A stretch of 64,000 nt of DNA, from positions 186,001 to 250,000 of the forward strand of contig NZ_CP038511.1 in assembly GCF_004758605.1 (NCBI RefSeq), in the 5' to 3' direction. The stretch is from Deinococcus metallilatus. Lineage in GTDB: Bacteria > Deinococcota > Deinococci > Deinococcales > Deinococcaceae. Shown piece by piece: positions 46,270 through 58,200 of the stretch. A model generated the notes under the pieces. It was not told where the DNA came from and did no database searches. It saw nothing but the letters and a program-made list of their open reading frames with translations. How positions within the stretch are numbered: position 1 is the first letter of the stretch; every line of letters begins with the position of its first letter. Both the position numbers and the translations under genes were made by a program.

Positions 46270-47139
46270 ATGACGACACAAAGGACACGACCGTCCCTGC
46301 GCCGCCTGCTGGCCGGTACCCTCCTGGGCGTGACCCTGGTGACGGGGGCCGTGGGCTGGCGGGCGTGGCGACAGGGAACGGACGAGGCAGGCCGCCTGGG
46401 CGGTGATTTTCACGCCCTGCAGGTCCTTCCGGGCGGACGGCTGCTGTACGGCCAGCACGCCGGGGTCTCGGTCAGCACCGACGGCGGCCGCACCTGGGGC
46501 CGTCCCGACGGTGCCGGGGACGCTCTGTCGCTCGCCTCCTCTCCCCGGTCCCCAGTCCTGATCCTGGCCGGGCATGGCGTGCTGAAGACCAGCCGGGACG
46601 GCGGGGCCACCTGGCAACCGGCGACCTTCGGGAACCTGGCGAGCCGGGACCTTCAGGGCTTCGCCGTCGCGCCCGACGCGCCCAACGTGTGGTACGCGAA
46701 TATCGCCGGGCTCGGCCTGTACCGGACCCGCGAAGGCCGCAACTGGGAGGTGATGTCGCCGGACACCGCGTATGCCACGGCGCTGGCCGCGGGACCCGGC
46801 TCGCCGCCGCGGCTGTACGCCCTCGTCCCGGGCGAGGGCCTGATCGCCTCGGACGATGGGGCCACCTGGCAACGGATTGGGAACGCGCCCCCCGCCGCCC
46901 CATCCGGCCTGACTGTTCACCCGGTCAGCGGGCACGTGTACCTGGCGGGGACCGCTGGCCTCTGGCGCTCCGGGGACCAGGGGGCGACCTGGACACGCTT
47001 GGGCTTCCGGGAGGCGGCGCGGCTGGTGGCCGCCGACCCGCGGGACGAGGCGAGGCTGTACGCGGTCGGGGCGGGCGGCGCGGTGTACCGCTCGCTGGAC
47101 GGGGGCCGGACATGGGCGCCGGCGGGGCGGGGAGCCTGA
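46270..47139 (+). CDS. BNR/sortilin-like repeat protein (second copy)
   Basis: A 289-residue exported protein closely related to the one at 18289-19149: one N-terminal span, then the shared GGDFHALQVLPGGRLLYGQHAGVSVSTDGGRTWG segment and Asp boxes (TSRDGGATW, ASDDGATWQ, GDQGATW, RSLDGGRTW). The start is the ATG at 46270; an in-frame GTG 72 nt upstream adds a non-signal leader. Sequence identity to the paralogue is clearly visible over the full length. Likely co-transcribed with the C39 gene under box F. Ends at a hairpin shared with csoR. Confidence 0.78.
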   Translation: MTTQRTRPSLRRLLAGTLLGVTLVTGAVGWRAWRQGTDEAGRLGGDFHALQVLPGGRLLYGQHAGVSVSTDGGRTWGRPDGAGDALSLASSPRSPVLILAGHGVLKTSRDGGATWQPATFGNLASRDLQGFAVAPDAPNVWYANIAGLGLYRTREGRNWEVMSPDTAYATALAAGPGSPPRLYALVPGEGLIASDDGATWQRIGNAPPAAPSGLTVHPVSGHVYLAGTAGLWRSGDQGATWTRLGFREAARLVAADPRDEARLYAVGAGGAVYRSLDGGRTWAPAGRGA

Positions 47140-47187
47140 GCGCGCCTCTGCGGCGCAAGGGAAGCTCGCCCAGAACCCGGCACACGA

Positions 47188-47219
47188 GCGGCGGGCCACT
47201 TGGAGGTGGCCCGCCGCTT
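47188..47219. terminator. Bidirectional hairpin
   Basis: A perfect 12-bp stem (GCGGCGGGCCAC and complement) with a 6-nt loop. It separates the BNR gene from the convergent csoR gene. Confidence 0.7.
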
Positions 47220-47229
47220 GGGTGAAGTC

Positions 47230-47559
<330 letters not shown>

Positions 47560-47560
47560 G

Positions 47561-47764
47561 TTAGCCGCGCACCTGGGCGCCGTAGCCCTCTTCGGCCACC
47601 GCCGCGATCAGGGCCTGGGGGTCGGCCTCGCCCTGCACGGTGGCCGTCCCGCCCTGGAGATCGACGCGGACGTCCTGCACGCCGGGGACGCCCTTAAGGG
47701 CGTTCGTCACGGCCTTCTCGCAGTGCCCGCAGCTCATACCGGTCACGGTCAGTTGGGTCGTCAT
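47561..47764 (-). CDS. copZ: CopZ copper chaperone
   Basis: A 67-residue HMA domain with the metal loop GMSCGHC (Cys12 and Cys15) and the family pattern VKGVPGVQDVRVDLQGGTATV. It carries Cu(I) to CopA. The ATG is 8 nt after a TATAGG -10. It is first in a copZ-csoR unit, divergent from copA. Confidence 0.92.
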   Translation of the reverse strand: MTTQLTVTGMSCGHCEKAVTNALKGVPGVQDVRVDLQGGTATVQGEADPQALIAAVAEEGYGAQVRG

Positions 47765-47772
47765 GCCCGCAT

Positions 47773-47801
47773 CCTATACCCTACCGGGGGGGGTGTCAAG
47801 G
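47773..47801 (-). promoter_or_regulatory. copZ promoter with CsoR-type operator
   Basis: Minus strand TTGACA, 15 nt of C-rich sequence with a GGTAGGG end, TATAGG. The C/G-rich, near-palindromic spacer (ACCC...GGGGT) is typical of CsoR sites. The spacer is short for a sigma-70 promoter. Confidence 0.7.
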
Positions 47802-47852
47802 AGGAGCGCCGGACTGGGTGACGCAGGCGGCGGACTGTACCTCTCACAGCCC

Positions 47853-47904
47853 TTGTCGAATCCTCCCTGTCGTCGTATGCTCTTCGTGTACCCCCCTAGG
47901 GGGG
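47853..47904 (+). promoter_or_regulatory. copA promoter and CsoR-type operator
   Basis: TTGTCG (47853-47858), 17 nt, TATGCT (47876-47881). Just downstream, CCCCCCTAGGGGGG is a perfect palindrome (47891-47904) flanked by TA and ATA, the usual CsoR operator form. RBS AGGAGGAAGG follows before the ATG. Confidence 0.75.
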
Positions 47905-47917
47905 ATAGGAGGAAGGC

Positions 47918-50434
<2,517 letters not shown>

Positions 50435-50443
50435 CCTCCCGGA

Positions 50444-50463
50444 GCCGCACCCGCGGGTGCGGC
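50444..50463 (+). other. Hairpin after copA
   Basis: A 9-bp stem (GCCGCACCC and complement) with a 2-nt loop. No T tract; it may reduce read-through into the next gene or act as an attenuator. Confidence 0.4.
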
Positions 50464-50492
50464 CCCCTCCGCCTTGAAAGGAGTGCCGTTCC

Positions 50493-50929
50493 ATGGCGAA
50501 GCTGAACGTGGCTGACCTGATCCGCGACCTCCGGACGAACGCCGGACCGGACCTCTGCCGCGCGGGGTTCCTCGAACGCTCGCGGAGGCGCGCCGCCTAC
50601 CCGGGCGAGCAGGGCCTCCCGCTCCTGGGCGTCGGCAGTTCCTGTGGCAAGCCCGCCTTCGCCCTGCCCTACCTGCTGACCTGGACGGACGAGAACACCC
50701 GGGCCCTCGAAGCCCTCGCCCGGCGCTACCGCAGCCACGTTACGTACGGCCACCTCGCCCACCTGCGGCACACCGCCACCGGGAAGGAACTCGCGGCCAT
50801 CCAGGACTGGACCCCCTTCGGGGTGGTGTACCTGCGCGCCGAGTACGATCATGCCGCCGAGCTGCTGCGCGACCTCGTCGACACCCTCAACCCTCAAGAC
50901 GCCCCCAGCGGGCAGGAAAGGACCACCCC

Positions 50930-50933
<4 letters not shown>
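50493..50933 (+). CDS. Unknown Cys-containing protein, tandem copy 1
   Basis: A 146-residue soluble protein. A conserved block, LPLLGVGSSCGKPAFALPYLLTW, follows an N-terminal helix, and the C-terminal part reads AIQDWTPFGVVYLRAEYDHAAELL. It has a strong AAAGGAG site. The adjacent gene encodes a relative with the same blocks, and a broken third copy is at 52216-52560. Family unknown; the single conserved Cys and location after copA suggest a thiol or copper role. Confidence 0.65.
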
Positions 50934-51352
<419 letters not shown>

Positions 51353-51372
51353 GGCGCGGACTTCCACTTACG

Positions 51373-51405
51373 GGCGGCCCTTTCCCCCGAAGGGCCGCCT
51401 GTTTG
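51373..51405 (+). terminator. Terminator after tandem unknown genes
   Basis: A perfect 10-bp stem (GGCGGCCCTT and complement) with a 7-nt loop, then TGTTT. Confidence 0.75.
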
Positions 51406-51682
51406 GCCGTGGAGGTCGGGCTCGGTGCTCACCCCACGGACAGGTACGCGCGCAGCACCCGGCGCGCCTTGAACGTCACGTCGCCCGCGGTGGCCTCGCT
51501 CGTCGAGGCCAGGTGAAAGAGAGCGTGCGTGACCTCGACGCACACGGCGGCGACCTCAAGTTGCCGGCCGGCCGGTGTGGAGCACGGGCTGTCAGCAGCG
51601 CGAGCACGCGCCGCGCGAACTCGAGTGAAGGTGCGCGAGCACCCGAAACAACCCGCGGTGTTGGTGGTCCTCACCGCCAGCG

Positions 51683-52219
51683 CCTTGAAAAAGGCGTCAC
51701 TTCATTCCTCGGTGGAGCGGCCCTCGCCCGCGGCGAGACGCGGGCCCCGTGGCCTGCCCCCGCGTCCCTGGGGCTGCGGCTGTCCCTCCTGACCCTGTTC
51801 ACCACCTTCGCCAACCCGCTCACCGAGGCGGGGGAGCTGATGGGTGACCTCGGGACGGCCCTTGGTGTGGCGGGCGTGCTGGTGCAGGCCGCCCTGCTGG
51901 CCGGCGTGGTGCTGTTCGTCGCTCGGCGCTGATGCTGCTCGTCCACGCCAACTACACCCTGCTCCCCGCGCTGATCGTGACCGGCCTGCTCACGGACGGG
52001 GGGTACGCCTGGCTGCGCCCCTCGGCGGGGCGGGCGCACGCCGTTCAGGCCTTCGCCGCCCTGGTTCCGGCCACCCTGTTCGTGCTCGTGCTGACCACCC
52101 TCGCCCTTACCGGCGTCCTAGACTGGAGCGTGACGCTGGTGGCGGGTGCCGTCACGCTCGCGGCCCTCACCGGATGGCTGCTCGGCCTCGCCTTCCTTCC
52201 GTTCGCGCAGACCCCATGA
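51683..52219 (+). pseudogene. Broken multi-span membrane protein gene
   Basis: Membrane-protein sequence in two frames: GLRLSLLTLFTTFANPLTEAGELMGDLGTALGVAGVLVQAALLAGVVLFVARR ends at a stop at 51932, whose bases overlap the ATG of LLVHANYTLLPALIVTGLLTDGGYAWLRPS...WLLGLAFLPFAQTP. The pieces fit as one protein of about 230 residues with a deletion between spans, and the 5' end is missing. Alternatively, two coupled small membrane proteins. No family known to me. Confidence 0.45.
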
Positions 52220-52560
52220 CCGAACTCACCGTCGGCCCTGGACTCGCCTCACGGAATCTCGTGACCGCCTCGCCTTCCTGGGCCGTTCCCTGGGGCTGCG
52301 GGACCCGCAGCCCGTCACCGGATTCCGGCAGGTCGGCCTAGGGGACCGTGGCGGGAAACCCTGCTTCGTCCCCTCCGTGCTGATCCGGACGGGTGACGCT
52401 GCCCGGCGCCTGGAGGACATCGCCGCCGAGCTCGGGTGCTCTCCCGAGGACGGCGTGTACCGGCCCTTGAAGCTCCGCGAGAACGACCAGGAGGTGGCGG
52501 CCGTGCGGGTCCCGGGCGGGCCATTCCCGTCGCGGAAACGGCCCGCTGGCTTTCCAACCG
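52216..52560 (+). pseudogene. Decayed third copy of the tandem unknown family
   Basis: Starts with MTELTVGPGLASRNL like the two intact copies, then the block continues in another frame: LAFLGRSLGLRDPQPVTGFRQVGLGDRGGKPCFVPSVLIRTGDAARRLEDIAAELGC. The key GxSCGKPAFALPY block is damaged to GGKPCFVPSV, and the C-terminus (AVRVPGGPF) is lost. One frameshift and substitutions; no functional product expected. Confidence 0.55.
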
Positions 52561-52955
52561 GACAGTTCCTCAGCGCCGTTGGGGCCGAGGGTCCGCCCGG
52601 TGCCCGCCGTTGGGCTAGCGGGCGGCAAGGTTTTTGTCAGCCCGCACCGGTATGCTGCTGCGAGTCCATGATGGCTGCTCCTGTTCCGCACCGGCCCGGG
52701 GAGGCCCGCGCCCTGTCTGGCGGCTGGGGGCACGGGCTGACCCCTGGAGGTCATCCTGGCCTGCCCGGGGGCGGAAACACCCGATCTTTCCCCCGGAGTC
52801 AGGGCGGCCGTCCCGCGGCCTCTGGCCGGGCTGGGTGCTGGAGCAGGGTCCCGGGACGGGGGCCCGCGCGCTGCCCGACCTGCTCCGCGCCCCGGCCCCG
52901 GTGCCCCGTCAGCCCGCCTGAATTCGCCGAACACCGAAGCTGCCAGAGGTGAACT
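52561..52955. other. Intergenic, nothing supported
   Basis: 395 bp with no recognisable frame. The last 30 bp hold the leader of the amidase gene (AGAGGTGA site). No direct-repeat box was found here. Confidence 0.4.
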
Positions 52956-54767
52956 GTGCGCCCCAAGGATGTCACGCCGAGACCTGCCGCCTGGACAACC
53001 CGGGCCGCCCTCTTCTCCCTGCTCTCCTGTGGGCTGCCCGGGGCCTGGGCAGCGCCGTCCAGTTCCTCGCCGCCCGTCCCTGTGGCCCGGGCGGCCCCCA
53101 CCCCGCAGGACGTGACGCCCGGCACGGCCAGGGGCGCCGGCGTGACGTTCGGCCAGCCCCGCGCCAGCAGCGACAGCGGCAAGACCCGCGTGGTGTTCGA
53201 CCTCGGCCGGGGCGTGACGTACGGCCTCACCCCCACCGCCGGGGGACTGCGCGTCGACGTGGTCGGGGCGCGGGTGCTGCCCCAGACACGCGTGGGTCTG
53301 GGCCCCGGCGTCACGGGGTACCGGGCGTCCGGGCAACAGGTGCTGCTGGTCACGCCGTTCCCGCTCTCGCTTTCCGACGGGTGGCGGGCCAGCGAGGCGA
53401 CGCTGGCGGGTGGGGGGCGTGTCCTGCTCCTGGACTTCGGGCCGACCCTGGTGGGGGGCGCGGGGGCGGGGCTCCGGGCGCGGGTCCGCCCCGCCCCTCC
53501 ATCTGGGGGTCTCCCGCCGGGCACTCCCCAGAACGACCGGGTCACGTTAGCCGCCTCCTCCCGTCCGTCCAGCCCGGCGACGGCCCCAATACCCCTTCCG
53601 GCGGGCCTGCCGCCCAGCGACGTGGTGTCCGCCACCTCGCAGGTCACTCCGCCCGCCCCGCCTCCCCCCCTGCCCGGGCAGGAGGGCGGCCAGCCGAGCG
53701 CCCTCACGGGTCAGGCCCGGGGAGCGCGCCGGGTGGGCGCCGCGCTCGCCCCGCCCCGGCTGGGCCAAAACCCCGGCCTCACCCGCGTGGTGCTGGACCT
53801 GCCGCCGGGCACCCGCTACCGCCTGGTGCCCGGCAGGGTGGGCCTGCGCGTGGAGTTGACCGGGGTGAGCGCGCCCGCCCTCTCCGCGCAGAACGTGACG
53901 CCCGAGGTGCGGGCCTGGCGCTACGAGCCGGCCGGGGAGGGCGTGAGCGTGACGCTGGCCACCGCCGCGCCCCTGACCGAGCGCGGCGGCTGGCGGGCCC
54001 AGCTCGTGCCGCCACTGGACGGCTCGGACCACTCCCGGCTCGCCATCGACCTCTCCCCGGCTCTGGCGGACCTCACGCCGCTGCCCGCCCGGGAGCGGGT
54101 GCTGGCCGCCGTCCCCGCCACGCCCGTGTCCCCGGGGACGGCGATCCTGGCCCTGAGCACGAGCCTGGCCAAGCCGCGCGTCGTGATCGATCCCGGGCAC
54201 GGCGGCCGCGACCCCGGGGGCGTCGGCGCGGTCGTCGAGAAGGAGGTGGCCCTGGACGTGGCCCGGCGGGTGCGTGACCTGCTGCGCGCGGCCGGGGTGG
54301 AGGTGGTGCTGACCCGCGAGACGGACCGCGAACTCGCGCCCGACAAGGCCGCCGACCTGAACAGGCGCGCGGCGCTGGGCACGCCCGGCACCCAGCTCTT
54401 CCTAAGCATCCACGTGAACGCCCTGCCCACGGCGAGCGCGCTGCGGGGCTACGGGGTGGAGACCTGGTGGAACCGCAACCACCCGCTGTCGGGGCGCCTC
54501 GCGGCCCTGATCCAGCAGAACGTCACCGGGGTGACCGGCGCGTTCTCGCGGGGCCTGAAGAATGACCGTTCGCTGGCGGTGCTGCGGGGGAGCCGCATTC
54601 CTGCGGCGCTGATCGAGATCGGGTACACGAGTCACCCGGTCGACGGCCTGAACCTCCGGGACGGCCACTACCTCGACCGCATGGCGGTGGGCATCGCGCG
54701 GGGCATCCGGGAGGCCCTCGTGACCGGAATCACCGCGGGCGGAGCGGTGGGCGGCGCCGGGAAGTGA
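52956..54767 (+). CDS. N-acetylmuramoyl-L-alanine amidase with AMIN domains
   Basis: A 603-residue exported wall hydrolase. Signal peptide at residues 1-32, two AMIN-like domains (TRVVFDLGRGVTYGLTP near 80 and TRVVLDLPPGTRYRLVP near 275) that anchor to peptidoglycan or septum, and a C-terminal Amidase_3 domain: DPGHGGRDPG (His near 414), EKEVALDVARRV, SIHVNA and EIGYTSH, giving the zinc His-Glu-His set and the catalytic Glu. GTG start after AGAGGTGA. Splits the amide between muramic acid and the stem peptide. Stands alone; role in division or recycling. Confidence 0.88.
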   Translation: MRPKDVTPRPAAWTTRAALFSLLSCGLPGAWAAPSSSSPPVPVARAAPTPQDVTPGTARGAGVTFGQPRASSDSGKTRVVFDLGRGVTYGLTPTAGGLRVDVVGARVLPQTRVGLGPGVTGYRASGQQVLLVTPFPLSLSDGWRASEATLAGGGRVLLLDFGPTLVGGAGAGLRARVRPAPPSGGLPPGTPQNDRVTLAASSRPSSPATAPIPLPAGLPPSDVVSATSQVTPPAPPPPLPGQEGGQPSALTGQARGARRVGAALAPPRLGQNPGLTRVVLDLPPGTRYRLVPGRVGLRVELTGVSAPALSAQNVTPEVRAWRYEPAGEGVSVTLATAAPLTERGGWRAQLVPPLDGSDHSRLAIDLSPALADLTPLPARERVLAAVPATPVSPGTAILALSTSLAKPRVVIDPGHGGRDPGGVGAVVEKEVALDVARRVRDLLRAAGVEVVLTRETDRELAPDKAADLNRRAALGTPGTQLFLSIHVNALPTASALRGYGVETWWNRNHPLSGRLAALIQQNVTGVTGAFSRGLKNDRSLAVLRGSRIPAALIEIGYTSHPVDGLNLRDGHYLDRMAVGIARGIREALVTGITAGGAVGGAGK

Positions 54768-55024
54768 GGGGCGGGCACCCCCCGGGCTGGGCGCTGTGGC
54801 GTGACGAGGTGTTGGTGGGGCCCGGCACGTGCCCCGGGCGCCCGCTGCTCGTCATCCAGTCCCCCGGTTCCCGGCAGCCGTCCCCTCCGCGCCGTGTGGG
54901 ACGCGAGGAGAGGCGCGGACGGTCGGAGGGGTGGCCGGGAGCCCGTGAGGCGGCCCTCCGCCGGGAGGCTGGCCTTCCGGCCCCCGCGTCGCCACTTCAG
55001 GGAGGGGCCGCATGTCTCAATTCC

Positions 55025-55055
55025 GGCAAATCTGTTGCGGCGCAACAGATTTGCC
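55025..55055. promoter_or_regulatory. 31-bp near-perfect palindrome
   Basis: 15-bp perfect arms (GGCAAATCTGTTGCG and its complement) around one G. It is too long for a normal terminator loop and has no T tract, so it may be an operator for a dimeric or tetrameric regulator upstream of the 55218 gene. Confidence 0.55.
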
Positions 55056-55077
55056 CGACCGAAGGGAGAAGGAAAGA

Positions 55078-55146
55078 AAGCGTTCCGGTGGTGGAGTGGA
55101 CGAACCGGTGCTCTCCCGGTTCGGTAACGGATTAACCGGAACGCTT
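55078..55146. other. Nested inverted repeat (structured leader)
   Basis: Outer perfect 12-bp arms AAGCGTTCCGGT and ACCGGAACGCTT (55078-55089 and 55135-55146) enclose an inner 8-bp stem CGAACCGG/CCGGTTCG (55101-55108 and 55116-55123) with a 7-nt loop. As RNA it would form a stem with an internal loop and hairpin, about 70 nt before the next ATG. Confidence 0.5.
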
Positions 55147-55217
55147 ATCGGCGTCCGGCCCGGCACGCTCACCTTTCAGGGGGAGGCCTTCTGTTCTCCT
55201 CTGCTGAACCCAACACC

Positions 55218-58200
55218 ATGACGAACTGGAACACCTACAAAACAGAGCTGGCGCGGTTCTCGCCGCTGGAGTTGTTGCGGGGAGGCGCCGCCGCGCAGCT
55301 CCACCCCCGGAACGCTGGCCGGCTCCTGCGCCTGAGCGCCTTCACGCAAGCCGCCCTGTCCTTGCCGTCATCGGAGGATGGGCGCGTCCCTTCCCGGGAG
55401 GAGTTCCTCGGGCTGATCCAGACGGCGGGCGCCGTTTCGGGGTTCTCCCTCATGGAAGACCCCTCCGATAACGCCCCCACCGAGCACCTCGTCGTGCCGG
55501 CCGGGGACTTCGTGGTGTTTCCCGGCATCGAGGAGGAGGCCGTGCACAGCCTGGAGTTGCTGCTCACGGGCGCCTTGGAACTGCTCCGGCGGGGAGGCGG
55601 AACGCCGGAACTTCACCGCGCGGTCCGTTCCTGCCTGGCCCTCCTCACCCTGAGTGACGAGGTGTACCGCCGCGGCGCCGAGCACCTGACGGCGGGCGCC
55701 CATGAACACGGGGTGTATCTGCCCGACGACGAGGGCTTTCAGCGCCTCAAGGACGCCGTGACCTATACGGAGCTCGACCTCACCGGGGTGCTCACCGACC
55801 GCGGCCTCGACGTGGGTGACCTCGCGCCGTTCATCGTGGCCCAGGGCAGCGGCCCGGTCGGGGAACCCGGGCTGGACGGGGGTCTCCTCGCCCACCAGCC
55901 CCTGGTCGCCAGTGGGGACGCGTACGTCTTCTTTCCGGTCGGGCAGGTGTTGCGCGCGGCGCGTCACCTCCTGCTGACCCCCAACACCTTCACGGCGGCC
56001 CTTGAGGCCGTGTATTACGACCTCGCCTGGCGGGGCGTGCAGGTCTCGTTGCGGCGCATGGGCATCGTTCAGCCGCTGGTGGCGTTCGCGGGCGTCCATA
56101 CTCCGCTCGTCCGCACCCGGGCCTTCGAGATTGACGGCGACAAGGTGCTGCATCTCGCGCTCGTCGGTGATCCCTTCCGCAACTATCGCCCGCACGAGCT
56201 GTTCGAGCCCTCCGACCTGAGTGCGCTGCAACCGCAGCTCGACGGAAGTTACGCGGCGTTGCAGGCGTTGCTCAGCGCCTTCCCCGAAGGGTCGCGTTCA
56301 CAGGTCTTCTCGCTGGTCGTCTTCGAGGGCATCGGGAACGTGGCGCTGCTGCCCGCGCTCGGCGCCGAGACCGCCTATGCCCTGAGCGTGGGAGCCTCGG
56401 ACCTGGAGATGATGTCGTACGACTTCGAGCGTGACCCGCTCGGCCTGCTGTATTTCGCGCAGGCGGTGGGTGACCTGTATCGCCGCCACCGACTGGGCCT
56501 GGTCGGCACGCTCGACCTGTTCGACGCGTACCGGCGCCACGGGCACAGCTTCTACCTGTCCGATCACGCGCCGCCCACCGGGTTGTTCCTGATGCCGGGC
56601 GGCGCGGGCAACGTCCGCCGTGAGCGGCGCGCCGAGCTCGCCGCCCACGGCGTGCCGTACGGTCCGGTCTGGACCCGGGTCACGAACTACCACCGTGATC
56701 CGGGCGTCGCCCTCTTCCAGTCGCTGGAGATGTTGCGCGGCGGCCTGATCAACCTGCTGGCCGAGGGAGACGCGCTGCGGATCTGGGTGGTGGCCCAGCA
56801 CGAGGAGGCCCTGGACGTGAACCTGCCGCTGATCGCCGAGACGCTCGCGTTCTGGCTGTGGCAGCTCGCCCCCCACCTCGAAGAGGATCTGGCGGAGGCT
56901 GGACCGCACCTGTTGCGGGTCGTGATCCTGCCGGTCTCCACACTCCCCCCCGACCCGGAGGCGCCGCTGGCTGGCCTGCGCGTCCTGCCCGACCCTCGTG
57001 GCCGCTCGGTGCTGTTGCAGGTGGACGAGACGTTCACGGCCAACTTCACCACACCGGACAACCTTCCAGAGCGCACCCTGATGCGCAGGGTGCTGGGCGC
57101 CCTCGGGGAGGTCATGGTGGCCCACGGGCTCCTCAGCGCCTCACCCGACCTGGAGGCCGCCATCGCCCGCGTGATGGGCGACCCGGCGAAGAAGAAGATC
57201 AGCGTGCTGCGCGACGTGCCGGTCCTGCTCGGGGGCGACGAGCTGCCGCGCGCGCGGGTCTTGCAGGAACACCAGGAGAGCCGCTCGCTCGACTTCCTTG
57301 CCAACGCCCTGGGGGCAGACTTTCCGGTGGGCACCCTCCGGGAGGGAGCCGATGCCCCCGCGCTCCTCAACGCCGCCGTGGGGAAGTTGTACGGGGAGTT
57401 CGTTCGCCTCGCGGGGACGCTCGACGCCGGCCGAGCCCTGCCGTACTTCGTGCGGCAGCACGAGGCGACGGTTCAGCAGACGGCCAGCCGCCAGTTCACG
57501 TTCGACTTCACCCGCCGCTGCTACGCTGGTCACCCCATCACGCAGCAACGCCTGCGTGAGGAGTACGGCCGCAACAACCGCACGGCCATCGCGTCGCGGT
57601 TCGTGATCGAGTACCTGGCGGCGCAGCCACCGCAGGGGGAAGACGCGCCGACCCTGGAACTGTATGACCGCCTGATCGCGCTCGCCGCCCTCATCCACGC
57701 CTTCGGCACGAACAGCGACCTCGCCTTCCACCGGCTGGCGCACGTCACCGCCGAGATCCTGCCGTCCGGTCGCCTCGCCTCCGACCGGGGCGCGTACGAA
57801 CCTGCGAGGACGGCCTTCGAGGCCAACATGTTCGACGACGTCACGCGCGAGTCCCTGAGCCTGGCCCGCTCGTACCTCGGTGACCTCGCCCCAGGGGACG
57901 AGCTGCCGGACCGCGCTCTGTTGGACGCGGCTTTTGAGCGCGAGACCGGCTGGACGCTGGGGGACACGCTGGCATTCCTCGACACCGTCAGCGCTCTTCC
58001 CGGGAGCGGGGTGCTCCCGCGGCAGATGCCCCTCCCCGACTTTCTCCGCACCCTCGCCCGGGCCCTGGGCTGGGACGAGGGCAAGGTGCGCGCGTTGCTG
58101 GACACGCTGAGCCTGACGCCGCGCCCCCACTTCCTGCGTCCGCCCAGGCCCTGGCGTCCCGAGGACGTCCAGCCGTGGCGCTTCAACCGCCGGCTGTCCT

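Larger units (their letters stand above)
54768..55217. other. Intergenic with palindrome and nested hairpin
   Basis: 450 bp between the amidase and the 1221-residue gene. It holds the 31-bp palindrome at 55025-55055 and the nested inverted repeats at 55078-55146 (listed separately). No coding frame with a domain. No clear -10 immediately before the ATG at 55218. Confidence 0.45.

Noticed and set aside
51429..51674. Possible minus-strand gene fragment (ending RRVLRAYLSVG)
   Set aside because: Too short and without a family match; kept as unassigned sequence.
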